Source: RGIG2000 sp045612665 (GTDB lineage: Bacteria; Bacillota; Clostridia; Oscillospirales; CAG-272). Taken from it: a stretch of DNA of 64,000 bases. Below, one piece after another: positions 26,519 to 33,669 of the stretch (its first letter is position 1; the number at the start of each line of letters is the position of its first letter). The stretch covers positions 1 through 64,000 of the forward strand of contig JAZKZO010000003.1 of the NCBI GenBank assembly GCA_045612665.1. The letters are read 5' to 3'. The position numbers and the translations under genes were made by a program. Under the pieces are notes generated by a model, which saw only the letters and a list, made by a program, of their open reading frames with translations, was not told the origin of the DNA and searched no databases.

Positions 26519-26549
26519 GAAAACTCGACTTTAAAGGTCGAGTTTTACA
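26519..26549 (-). terminator. Terminator of the fucI operon
   Basis: Stem AAAACTCGACTT / AAGGTCGAGTTTT after the nucleotidyltransferase stop, read leftward into T residues. Confidence 0.8.
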
Positions 26550-26583
26550 TTTTTAATTTAAGCCTTACAAGGACACACTCTTT

Positions 26584-27498
26584 TTAATAAAGTGTTTTTC
26601 CGTATGTACCGTTTGCCTGAAGCTTCAAGAACTCCTCTTTAACGGCATACTTATCCTCGCCATAGGTAACGCCAAACCACTTATCGTTAGTGTGAAGAAC
26701 CTTTACAGATGCCTTACCGCTCTCTACAAGCTCACCGATAACGGATGGGAGAAGGTACTCGCCCTTAAGCTGATTGAGATTTGGATTAGAAAGGAATTCG
26801 ATAAATCCGCCCTCAAGAACATCGATAAAGTCAGGTGTCAAGCCCCACATATTCATTGATACATAGGATTCAGGATCAAGAGGTGTAACCTCTCCGTCCT
26901 TTTCAACGCCTGCGCCTGTTGCGGTCTTAACGATATCGGTTGTTTCAACAACCTTTGTAAGATATTTGTTATCGTCAACCTCACAAACTCCACGAGTTAC
27001 GCCACCATTGTCGCTAAGTGTATTTTTAAGAATGAAGCCTGCCATACAGAAGTTATACTGCTTGATTTGCTCCTGGTCGTTTACGAGGAAATCGTGAACA
27101 GTTGAGAAAGCCTCTTTTCCATAATAGTCATCAGCGTTGATAACCATAAATGGCTCGTTTACAATGCCCTTACAGGAAAGAATTGCTTGACCTGTTCCCC
27201 AAGGCTTCTTTCTCTCAGGTGGATTTGTAAATCCTGCAGGAAGATCCTCGATATTTTGATATGCGTAAGCAACCTCACAAATACCTGAAATCTTATCGCC
27301 AACAACCTCCTTAAAGTAGTCCTCCATTTCCTTTCTGATAATGAAAACTACCTTATTGAAGCCTGCCTCAAGAGCGTCGTGAATGGAATATTCCATTATA
27401 ACCTCTCCGTTAGGTCCAAGAGGCTCGAGCTGTTTAATACCGCCGCCAAAGCGTGAACCGATACCAGCAGCCATTATTACAAGTGCTGTCTTTTTCAT
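26584..27498 (-). CDS. Sugar nucleotidyltransferase-like protein
   Basis: The 304-residue protein has the nucleotidyltransferase signature MAAGIGSRFGGGIKQLEPLG at the N-terminus and a metal-binding INADDYYG (about 120). It resembles NDP-sugar pyrophosphorylases of the NTP_transferase family found in many Clostridia. It may activate a sugar 1-phosphate with a nucleotide. It lies 18 nt after fucI in one operon, so a fucose-related substrate is possible but unproven. Confidence 0.75.
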   Translation of the reverse strand: MKKTALVIMAAGIGSRFGGGIKQLEPLGPNGEVIMEYSIHDALEAGFNKVVFIIRKEMEDYFKEVVGDKISGICEVAYAYQNIEDLPAGFTNPPERKKPWGTGQAILSCKGIVNEPFMVINADDYYGKEAFSTVHDFLVNDQEQIKQYNFCMAGFILKNTLSDNGGVTRGVCEVDDNKYLTKVVETTDIVKTATGAGVEKDGEVTPLDPESYVSMNMWGLTPDFIDVLEGGFIEFLSNPNLNQLKGEYLLPSVIGELVESGKASVKVLHTNDKWFGVTYGEDKYAVKEEFLKLQANGTYGKTLY

Positions 27499-27516
27499 CT
27501 AAATTATCTCCCGAAA

Positions 27517-29346
27517 TTATTTGTACATAGGACCGTATGCTGCACAAGCACGGTAGTCCTGACCTTCCTTATCCATACCAAATGCGTTCCAAGCTGCAGG
27601 ACGGAAAATCTTGTCCTCAGGAACGTTATGCATACAAACAGGAATTCTCAACATTGAGCAAAGTGTGATAAGGTCTGCACCGATGTGTCCGTAGCTGATA
27701 GCACCGTGGTTAGCGCCCCAGTTTTGCATAACCTCATAAGCTGTCTTGAACGCACTTCCATCCTTGCCATCGCATCTAGGTGCGAACCATGTGCAAGGCC
27801 ATGTAGGATTGGTTCTTTCCATAAGCTTATCAGAAACATCATCAGGAAGCTTAACAGTCCATCCCTCAGCAATTTGAAGAACAGGGCCAAGTCCCTTAAC
27901 AAGGTTAAGTCTAATCATTGTACAAGGCATTTCCGCTCTTGTTGTAAAGTGGCTAGAGAATCCGCCTCCTCTAAAGTTATCAAAACCTGCCTCGCACCAA
28001 ACAGTAGCATCGGTCATCTTCTTGATATCCTCGTCGGTAACCTCCCACCATTTCTTCATAACTGCATTTCCGTTTTCGTCTGTGCATTCTCCACAAGCGT
28101 CAAGACAAGCAGCACCTGAGTTGAGAAGGTGAATGATGCCGTTGCATTCCTTAGCCTTACCCTCAAACTTATAGCCTGTTACTCTTTCGGTAGCCTCGCC
28201 CGACCAATATGTACGAACGTCTGCGAAAATCTGTGCTCTATGAGTAAGAAGTCTCATAAACAACATACAAATTCCGTTAAGAACGTCATTTTCGGTTGCG
28301 AGAGTATATGGCTCTCTTGCTCCGTTATGGTCAAATGTTGAGGAAAGAAGCGCCTCAGGATAGTCGCAGTTTGGCCAGTGGTCAGTCCACTGTCTTTGTC
28401 CTTGGAATCCGCCTGCAATTGCGTTATGACCGGCTTTTTCTTCTACAAATGCGTCAGGAAGATCGTTGTTTCCTGCCATAAGATCCTTTATAATGCAGTA
28501 CATTTTAACAGTGAATTCCCACTGCTTATCCTTTTCTTCCTTAGTAAACTTAATTTTTCTATCTTCGCCAAGGAATTGTACGGAATCGGGGTTATCGTCT
28601 CTACCCTCTTTGCAATGCTCACGAGTCCAAGCAAGAGCCTTTTGATACTCTTCCTCGTTGTAAATGCCCTCTTCCATTCTTCTGAGGATTTCAACCTCGT
28701 CAACGGACTCTACTCTCATACCGAGATAGCTTTCCATAAAGTCTTGATCCATAATAGAGCCAGCAATTCCCATACACTGAGAACCGATTTGGAGATAACT
28801 CTTACCTCTCATTGTAGCAACTGCAACAGCAGCTCTTCCAAAGCGAAGGAGCTTTTCCTTAACATCCTCAGGAATTTCACCAACGTCTCCAACATCCTGT
28901 ACGTCATGTCCGTAAATACCGAATGCAGGAAGACCCTTTTGTGCATGACCTGCAAGAACAGCTGCAAGATATACAGCGCCTGGACGCTCAGTACCGTTAA
29001 AGCCCCAAACACCCTTAATTGTGTTAGGATCCATATCCATTGTTTCGGATCCGTAGCACCAGCATGATGTAACGGAAAGTGTAATATCAACACCTTCTCT
29101 TCTAAACTTTTCAGCACATGCAGCAGCCTCAGGAACTCTACCAATGCAGGTGTCCGCGATAACTACCTTAACAGGTGTACCGTTTGAATAGAAAAGATTT
29201 TCTTCAAAAAGCTTCTTTGCAGCATTTGCCATTGCCCATACTGTAGGCTCAAGATTTTCTCTGAGCTGCATAGGACCACGACGTCCGTCAATACAAGGAC
29301 GGATTCCGATAACCGGATATTCTCCAACATATCTGTTTTTTGCCAT
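27517..29346 (-). CDS. fucI: L-fucose isomerase
   Basis: The 609-residue protein matches L-fucose isomerase in length and sequence. It has MAKNRYVGEYPVIGIRPCID at the start, SCWCYGSETMDMDP, and GFNGTERPGAVYLAA. Metal-site segments follow with MGIAGSIMDQDFMESYLGMRVESVDEVEI, WCEAGF and HGAISYGHIGAD. It converts L-fucose to L-fuculose in the cytoplasm, using Mn2+. It heads an operon with a nucleotidyltransferase gene. No fuculokinase or fuculose-phosphate aldolase lies in this window. Confidence 0.93.
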   Translation of the reverse strand: MAKNRYVGEYPVIGIRPCIDGRRGPMQLRENLEPTVWAMANAAKKLFEENLFYSNGTPVKVVIADTCIGRVPEAAACAEKFRREGVDITLSVTSCWCYGSETMDMDPNTIKGVWGFNGTERPGAVYLAAVLAGHAQKGLPAFGIYGHDVQDVGDVGEIPEDVKEKLLRFGRAAVAVATMRGKSYLQIGSQCMGIAGSIMDQDFMESYLGMRVESVDEVEILRRMEEGIYNEEEYQKALAWTREHCKEGRDDNPDSVQFLGEDRKIKFTKEEKDKQWEFTVKMYCIIKDLMAGNNDLPDAFVEEKAGHNAIAGGFQGQRQWTDHWPNCDYPEALLSSTFDHNGAREPYTLATENDVLNGICMLFMRLLTHRAQIFADVRTYWSGEATERVTGYKFEGKAKECNGIIHLLNSGAACLDACGECTDENGNAVMKKWWEVTDEDIKKMTDATVWCEAGFDNFRGGGFSSHFTTRAEMPCTMIRLNLVKGLGPVLQIAEGWTVKLPDDVSDKLMERTNPTWPCTWFAPRCDGKDGSAFKTAYEVMQNWGANHGAISYGHIGADLITLCSMLRIPVCMHNVPEDKIFRPAAWNAFGMDKEGQDYRACAAYGPMYK

Positions 29347-29384
29347 TTTTGTTTCCCCTTTAATAATATTTATTTGTTAATTTA

Positions 29385-29413
29385 ATTATAATATTTTAAC
29401 CTTTCAAAATCAA
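29385..29413 (-). promoter_or_regulatory. Promoter of fucI
   Basis: Minus strand TTGATT (29408-29413), 17-nt spacer, TATAAT (29385-29390). AAAGGGG lies 8 nt before the fucI start. Confidence 0.7.
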
Positions 29414-29441
29414 GGGATTTTGGAAGATAATTGAACTTTTT

Positions 29442-30182
29442 TTATTTTTCCAAGAATTTTATAGCAATATCTATGTCGCTTGGACCGTGCGGATGGTGAT
29501 CTACGCCGATTTTCTTGTCAACAAAGAGCAAATTATCAAGCCCGTTTTCGAAATAGATGCGTTCAAGCGCAATTCCGTTTTCGTGATAAGGAACTGTTTT
29601 ATCGCTATCTCCATACGCCATATAGACCTTTATTTTGTTCTCTACGAGCTTATCAAGCTTATCAATGGGATGACCTCTGAAAAGCAACAGCTCACTTTTT
29701 GTCATATGCCAAGCATTTTCAAACTCCGTCCACATTCCGTCTGTTACGTCGGTTGAATCAACAAAGCGTCCGGGGCAGCTAAGATAATTCATAACAGGTG
29801 CGTCGATGTATAAAGCATCAATGCATTCGGGATGAGATGCCGCAAGATGCACTGACATCATTCCGCCACAGCTCATTCCTATTGTAATAACCTTGTTTGA
29901 AATACCAAGCTCATTTGATGCGTAATTTATGAATTCGTATTGATCCTCGATTTGCTCGGGAGTGCCCCAACGATTGCGATTTTCGATAAAAATAAGAGTA
30001 TAGCCTCTTCTTACCATTTCATTTTGAAGATCGGGAAAAGCGGCAAAATACTCGGTTTTCAAAACCGTTTTTCCGTTTCTTTTGCTCTCATCCTCGAGCG
30101 CTATAGCAATACATTTTTTGTTTTTAAAATAAAATTCGATATGACGAAAGCCGTCATATTTATATTCGGCAATAATTTCCAT
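29442..30182 (-). CDS. Alpha/beta hydrolase
   Basis: The 246-residue protein has a nucleophile elbow GMSCGGMM (about 102), an acid-bearing YGDSDKTVPY (about 192), and a C-terminal VDHHPHG histidine, completing a serine-hydrolase triad. It lacks a signal peptide. The substrate is unknown; the family includes esterases and peptidases. It lies between fucI and thiT on the same strand. Confidence 0.75.
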   Translation of the reverse strand: MEIIAEYKYDGFRHIEFYFKNKKCIAIALEDESKRNGKTVLKTEYFAAFPDLQNEMVRRGYTLIFIENRNRWGTPEQIEDQYEFINYASNELGISNKVITIGMSCGGMMSVHLAASHPECIDALYIDAPVMNYLSCPGRFVDSTDVTDGMWTEFENAWHMTKSELLLFRGHPIDKLDKLVENKIKVYMAYGDSDKTVPYHENGIALERIYFENGLDNLLFVDKKIGVDHHPHGPSDIDIAIKFLEK

Positions 30183-30239
30183 AAATACCTCTTTAAATTT
30201 ATTACCTTTATTTTACAATTTTTTGCGCGTAAAGTCAAG

Positions 30240-30268
30240 AAAAAAAGCACGCAATTGCGTGCTTTTTT
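30240..30268 (-). terminator. Terminator after thiT
   Basis: Perfect AAAAAAGCACGCA / TGCGTGCTTTTTT hairpin just after the thiT stop. Confidence 0.9.
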
Positions 30269-30269
30269 G

Positions 30270-30869
30270 TTAGTTTTCTTTTGTAAGAAGCTTTTCTATT
30301 TGAGTCGAAGACATAAGAAAAACTGCGATTACGAGAGTAATTATAAGCTCGGGAAGCATATATTGACCGTTATAGAGCAAGGAATAAAGGAATTTTCCCA
30401 TTCCGTCAGGTGCCCACTGTCCCCAAATTGCAACTCCAGTTATGTAGTGGCAAACAAAGCGCGCTGTAATGATTACACCAAAAGTAACGGAAGCCTTAAC
30501 AATCGAGAGCTTCTCCCCTTCCTTTGGCTTTGCAAAGGCGGAAAATCCAAGAATTCCAAACGGAACTATATAATCGAAAAGTGCGCAAATCAAAACTGTG
30601 CCGAAGGTCGTGCAATAAACAAATACATCACCCTCGATTAAAGCTTGTGAAATCTGAATTAAGGCGAAAATGCCTGATGAGGCAAAGCCCCATTTGTAGC
30701 CAAATTTCAAGCCTATAAAAAGAATTGGAAGCATGCTTGCCAAGGTTACAGAGCCTCCCATAGGCATCTTGTAAACCGGCAAAAAGCTTAGAACGGTTGC
30801 AAGCGCGATAAAAATTGCGCTTTGTGTGAGAGCAAGAATTTTCTTGCTTTGCTGTGATTTTGTTTCCAT
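30270..30869 (-). CDS. thiT: Thiamine ECF transporter substrate-binding protein ThiT
   Basis: The 199-residue protein has about six membrane segments and the ThiT signatures LPVYKMPMGGSVTLASMLPI and LYNGQYMLPELIIT. It binds thiamine with high affinity and works with the shared EcfA/A'/T module, which is encoded elsewhere. The start at 30869 follows AGGAGG. A TPP riboswitch and its terminator lie directly upstream, which confirms the thiamine assignment. Confidence 0.92.
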   Translation of the reverse strand: METKSQQSKKILALTQSAIFIALATVLSFLPVYKMPMGGSVTLASMLPILFIGLKFGYKWGFASSGIFALIQISQALIEGDVFVYCTTFGTVLICALFDYIVPFGILGFSAFAKPKEGEKLSIVKASVTFGVIITARFVCHYITGVAIWGQWAPDGMGKFLYSLLYNGQYMLPELIITLVIAVFLMSSTQIEKLLTKEN

Positions 30870-30881
30870 AAGAAACCTCCT

Positions 30882-30921
30882 AAAATATAAAATTACCGCA
30901 CAGGAAATATCCATGCGGTAA
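30882..30921 (-). terminator. Riboswitch-controlled terminator of thiT
   Basis: Stem TTACCGCA / TGCGGTAA (30893-30921), then TTTTATATTTT ending right at the thiT ribosome binding site. Its placement between the TPP aptamer and thiT implies transcription attenuation when TPP is abundant. Confidence 0.8.
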
Positions 30922-30942
30922 CAATATTTTAAGATTCAATAT

Positions 30943-31022
30943 TATCTTCCTACGCCGGCATTATCCGTATCAGGTTAAAGGGTTTGGAATATCCATCTCA
31001 GCCATAACAGCACCCCTGAATA
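30943..31022 (-). ncRNA. TPP riboswitch (THI element)
   Basis: On the minus strand the conserved THI-box sequences appear in order: GGGGTGCTG, GGCTGAGA, CCCTTTAACCTGAT, GGATAATGCCGGCGTAGG. These form the pyrimidine- and pyrophosphate-sensing helices of the TPP aptamer. It lies upstream of thiT, followed by an intrinsic terminator, so TPP should switch off thiamine uptake. Confidence 0.97.
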
Positions 31023-31056
31023 TTTAATTGTGCGATGAGAAGATTTTAGCACTGTT

Positions 31057-31695
31057 TTATTTTTTTGTCAAGTGCTTTTCATAATTTTTCTTTGAGGTAT
31101 ACAAAATAAGTGTTCCGTTTTGCACGGAAATTTCAGATGGCACACCGACAAATTCGTTGCTTACTCCAAGAGGCTCCGTGCTTTGTAAAATTGCATTGTC
31201 AAGCTCGTATAAAAGTCCTTTTTCAAAAACGCCCAAAGCCTTATCACAAGCGGAAAAAACAGATATTCTACCGCTTGCATTTTCATCAAAGCAAGCACCT
31301 GAATTCGTAATAGAAAATACTACATTTTCACCGTCATAAAAGGCTATTTCTATGCCCTTGGATGCATATTTAACAAGCAAAGAAAGGTTGGCAATCGTAT
31401 GGTCAAGAGATCCGCCGATAGCACCAAAAATCCTTATGCTTTTATACCCTTTTTCAAGCGCGTGTTTTATAGCAAGCTCGCTATCAGTATAGTCCTTTTT
31501 GACAGGAAATCGGACTATGTTTTCACACTGTATCTCTCCCGTGTATGAGTCAAAATCGCCTATTACGAGATCGGGCTTTATTTTGTTTTTTTCAAGAACC
31601 AAATATCCTCGGTCTGCGCCTACTACGTAATCGGTAGAATCGGGCTTAAAGTCAAGAGTGCAATCGAGTGCACATACGATATAACAAGTGTTCAT
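31057..31695 (-). CDS. thiN: Thiamine pyrophosphokinase
   Basis: The 212-residue protein has VVGADRGYLVLEKNKIKPDLVIGDFDS, the ThiN catalytic region, then KDYTDSELAIKHAL and IFGAIGGSLDHTIANLSLL. It transfers pyrophosphate from ATP to thiamine, giving TPP. It lies upstream of the riboswitch, so it is not itself under the switch unless transcripts read through into thiT. Here the two thiamine genes sit together without biosynthetic genes, consistent with salvage. Confidence 0.93.
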   Translation of the reverse strand: MNTCYIVCALDCTLDFKPDSTDYVVGADRGYLVLEKNKIKPDLVIGDFDSYTGEIQCENIVRFPVKKDYTDSELAIKHALEKGYKSIRIFGAIGGSLDHTIANLSLLVKYASKGIEIAFYDGENVVFSITNSGACFDENASGRISVFSACDKALGVFEKGLLYELDNAILQSTEPLGVSNEFVGVPSEISVQNGTLILYTSKKNYEKHLTKK

Positions 31696-31724
31696 TTAAT
31701 CGTCCTTCTCTTTTAGTTTAGTTT

Positions 31725-31753
31725 ATGATATCACAAGTGATTAAAATTGTCAA
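31725..31753 (-). promoter_or_regulatory. Promoter of thiN
   Basis: Minus strand TTGACA (31748-31753), 17-nt spacer, TATCAT (31725-31730). It lies only 5 nt from the divergent -35 of the next gene. Confidence 0.7.
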
Positions 31754-31758
31754 GGCTA

Positions 31759-31787
31759 TTGATTTCCCTAAAATTATATGATAAAAT
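31759..31787 (+). promoter_or_regulatory. Promoter of the FAD oxidoreductase gene
   Basis: TTGATT (31759-31764), 17-nt spacer, TAAAAT (31782-31787), about 28 nt before the ATG. Confidence 0.7.
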
Positions 31788-31815
31788 CAAATTAACAATT
31801 TTCAAGGAGAATATT

Positions 31816-33108
31816 ATGTATTTTATAGACGAAACAAATAAAATCCCTCTAATAGCGGATGTTGACGTTTTGGTGTGCGGTGGTGGCCCTGCCGGAATCG
31901 GCGCTGCTATTCGCGCAGGACGCGAGGGTGTTTCTGTTATGCTGGTAGAATCACAGGGCTGTCTTGGTGGAATTGCAACTGCAGGTATGATGTCCCACTG
32001 GGGTGGCAGGTCATCAAGCAAGATAATGCAGGAAATTTTTGCATTAACCTATGATAAGGCTAAGGACATCGGTTGGGCGCACGAAAACGGTTGCGGAACT
32101 GACGCAATTTATCACGATATACAAAAAATCATCCTTGAAGAGATGATGACCAAGGATAATATTAAGGTTTTGTATTACACCTTGGTTTGTAAGGCTGTGG
32201 TAGAAAACGGCACTATTATCGGTGTTATTGTTGAAAATAAGAGCGGTAGAGGCTTTATCAAGGCTAAAAGAGTTGTAGATGCAACAGGTGATGGAGACGT
32301 TGCCGCATCTGCCGGTGTTCCCTATTTTAAGGGTCGTGAAAGCGATGGCAGAATGCAACCGTGTACGATTATGTTTAAAATTGGTGGCGTTGACTATTCA
32401 AGAGCTGTTTTTCCACCGTCATTTGAAACAACAATTGAGCTCCCAAAAGGTGAAATACAAGCACTTGGCAAGGAGCATTTACCTTTCCCTGCCGGGCACG
32501 TACTTTTGTATTCTCAACCAACTCCCGGTACTGTTTGCTGCAATATGACTAATGCTATCGAAATCGACGGTACTAATGCCGAAAGCTTAACCAAGGGTGT
32601 TTTCACTTGCCATTCTCAAATTATTCCTATTATTAAATTTTTGCGCGAGTTTGTTCCAGGCTATGAAAATTGTTGGCTTATGAGCAGTGCTTCTCTTATA
32701 GGAATTCGCGAAACACGCCATTTTGAAGGCTTGAATTCCTTGACTAAGGATGATATTTTAGAGGCAAAGGTATACGACGATTGGGTTGTTAGACGTGCTT
32801 GGTTTAATTTTGACGTTCACAATTTGACCGGCGCAAGCCTTGACAAAACTGGTATTCAGCGTGGTTGGAAGCAAAAGAATGACTACACCATTCCTTACGG
32901 TTGCTTGCTTCCAAAAAATATTGATGGTCTACTCCTTTCAGGTCGAAACATCAGTGGCTCTCACCTTGCACATTCAAACTTTAGAATTATGTCTGTGTGC
33001 ATAGCTCTTGGCGAGGCTGCCGGCGTTGCCGCTGCTCTTTCTGTTAAGCAAGACAAGCGACTCATTGACGTAGACGTAAAGCAAATCCAAGCTATTGTTG
33101 GAGAATAA
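31816..33108 (+). CDS. FAD-dependent oxidoreductase (FAD_oxidored family)
   Basis: The 430-residue protein has the dinucleotide fold VDVLVCGGGPAGIGAAIRAG (about 16-35), ESQGCLGGIATAGMM, VVDATGDGDVAASAGVP, and a C-terminal LLLSGRNISGSHLAHSNFR plus LGEAAGVAAAL. This matches the FAD_oxidored family seen with carbohydrate or secondary metabolism loci in gut and soil Firmicutes; substrate is unknown. The start at 31816 follows AAGGAG, excluding the longer frame from 31747. Confidence 0.85.
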   Translation: MYFIDETNKIPLIADVDVLVCGGGPAGIGAAIRAGREGVSVMLVESQGCLGGIATAGMMSHWGGRSSSKIMQEIFALTYDKAKDIGWAHENGCGTDAIYHDIQKIILEEMMTKDNIKVLYYTLVCKAVVENGTIIGVIVENKSGRGFIKAKRVVDATGDGDVAASAGVPYFKGRESDGRMQPCTIMFKIGGVDYSRAVFPPSFETTIELPKGEIQALGKEHLPFPAGHVLLYSQPTPGTVCCNMTNAIEIDGTNAESLTKGVFTCHSQIIPIIKFLREFVPGYENCWLMSSASLIGIRETRHFEGLNSLTKDDILEAKVYDDWVVRRAWFNFDVHNLTGASLDKTGIQRGWKQKNDYTIPYGCLLPKNIDGLLLSGRNISGSHLAHSNFRIMSVCIALGEAAGVAAALSVKQDKRLIDVDVKQIQAIVGE

Positions 33109-33109
33109 T

Positions 33110-33140
33110 AAAAAGCAGGCATATGCCTGCTTTTTTATTT
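33110..33140 (+). terminator. Terminator after the FAD oxidoreductase gene
   Basis: Perfect AAAAAGCAGGCATATGCCTGCTTTTT hairpin, 2 nt past the stop. Read leftward it also follows the first tRNA-end copy. Confidence 0.9.
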
Positions 33141-33155
33141 GGTGGACCAACAGGG
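33138..33155 (-). repeat. tRNA 3'-end copy 1
   Basis: The 18-nt sequence TTTGGTGGACCAACAGGG is the reverse complement of the 3' end (CCA, acceptor and part of the T stem) of the tRNA at 33507-33583. It is not followed by a tRNA body. The next 120 nt hold small hairpins (for example TTCGTGT/ACACGAA near 33237-33254) and no gene that I recognise. Confidence 0.75.
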
Positions 33156-33277
33156 TCGGCTCACTATGTGAGCTATTTTTGCCAAGTCTTTTACTTGCAA
33201 GCAGATAACGACTTTCGTCAAAAATGCGAACCCCTTTCGTGTACAACACGAAGCAAGTTCGAGGCGCGTTGAGTCGC

Positions 33278-33333
33278 CAAAACAAAAAGCACCCCTTTTG
33301 GAGTGCTTTTGTTTTGGTGGACCAACAGGGACT
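33278..33333 (-). repeat. 56-bp direct repeat, copy 2: terminator plus tRNA 3' end
   Basis: The unit holds a hairpin AAAACAAAAAGCACC / GGAGTGCTTTTGTTTT and then the tRNA 3' end TGGTGGACCAACAGGGACT. It is identical over 56 bp to 33470-33525. The remainder of a tRNA is missing here; about 137 nt of unrelated sequence follows. Confidence 0.85.
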
Positions 33334-33469
33334 TCGCTCTTGAATTTTGCAAAGACAATCTCTCAAATTTCTAGTATATGCTTTCCAAAATACTTCGGTC
33401 ACCGCTACAACTCGTTCCCCGAAAGAGTTGCTTAACGCTGCGTTCGAGTCCCTGTATTTTTAAATCGTG

Positions 33470-33525
33470 CAAAACAAAAAGCACCCCTTTTGGAGTGCTT
33501 TTGTTTTGGTGGACCAACAGGGACT
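33470..33525 (-). repeat. 56-bp direct repeat, copy 3: terminator plus the 3' end of the intact tRNA
   Basis: Perfect copy of 33278-33333. Here it is the real terminator and the 3' end of the tRNA at 33507-33583. A 14-nt inverted match of the T arm (GTTCGAGTCCCTGT) lies at 33442-33455, just outside it. Confidence 0.85.
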
Positions 33526-33583
33526 CGAACCCCGGACCAACCGGTTATGAGCCGGTTGCTCTAACCAACTGAGCTATTGGTCC
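33507..33583 (-). tRNA. tRNA with CAU anticodon (Ile2 or elongator Met)
   Basis: Minus strand cloverleaf of 77 nt: acceptor GGACCAA/TTGGTCC, D arm with AGCTCAGTTGGTTAGAGC, anticodon stem ACCGG/CCGGT around CTCATAA, T loop TTCGAGT, encoded CCA. Anticodon CAU can belong to elongator Met or, if C34 is modified to lysidine, to Ile2. The D arm and the GCTCATAACC loop look more like Firmicutes Ile2, which reads AUA. A consensus promoter lies upstream. Confidence 0.93.
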
Positions 33584-33611
33584 TCTGCGCAACTTATAAG
33601 TTACGCATTTT

Positions 33612-33640
33612 ATTTTACACATTTATTGTATATTTGTCAA
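33612..33640 (-). promoter_or_regulatory. Promoter of the CAU tRNA
   Basis: Minus strand TTGACA (33635-33640), 17-nt spacer, TAAAAT (33612-33617), about 28 nt before the tRNA. Confidence 0.85.
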
Positions 33641-33669
33641 TACCTTTTTTTAAAATTATTTTAAATAAT

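Noticed and set aside
33378..33572. Apparent plus-strand ORF ending in RDSNPGPTGYEPVALTN
   Set aside because: It is the antisense translation of the CAU tRNA and its repeat copies, a well-known false ORF pattern; no ribosome binding site.
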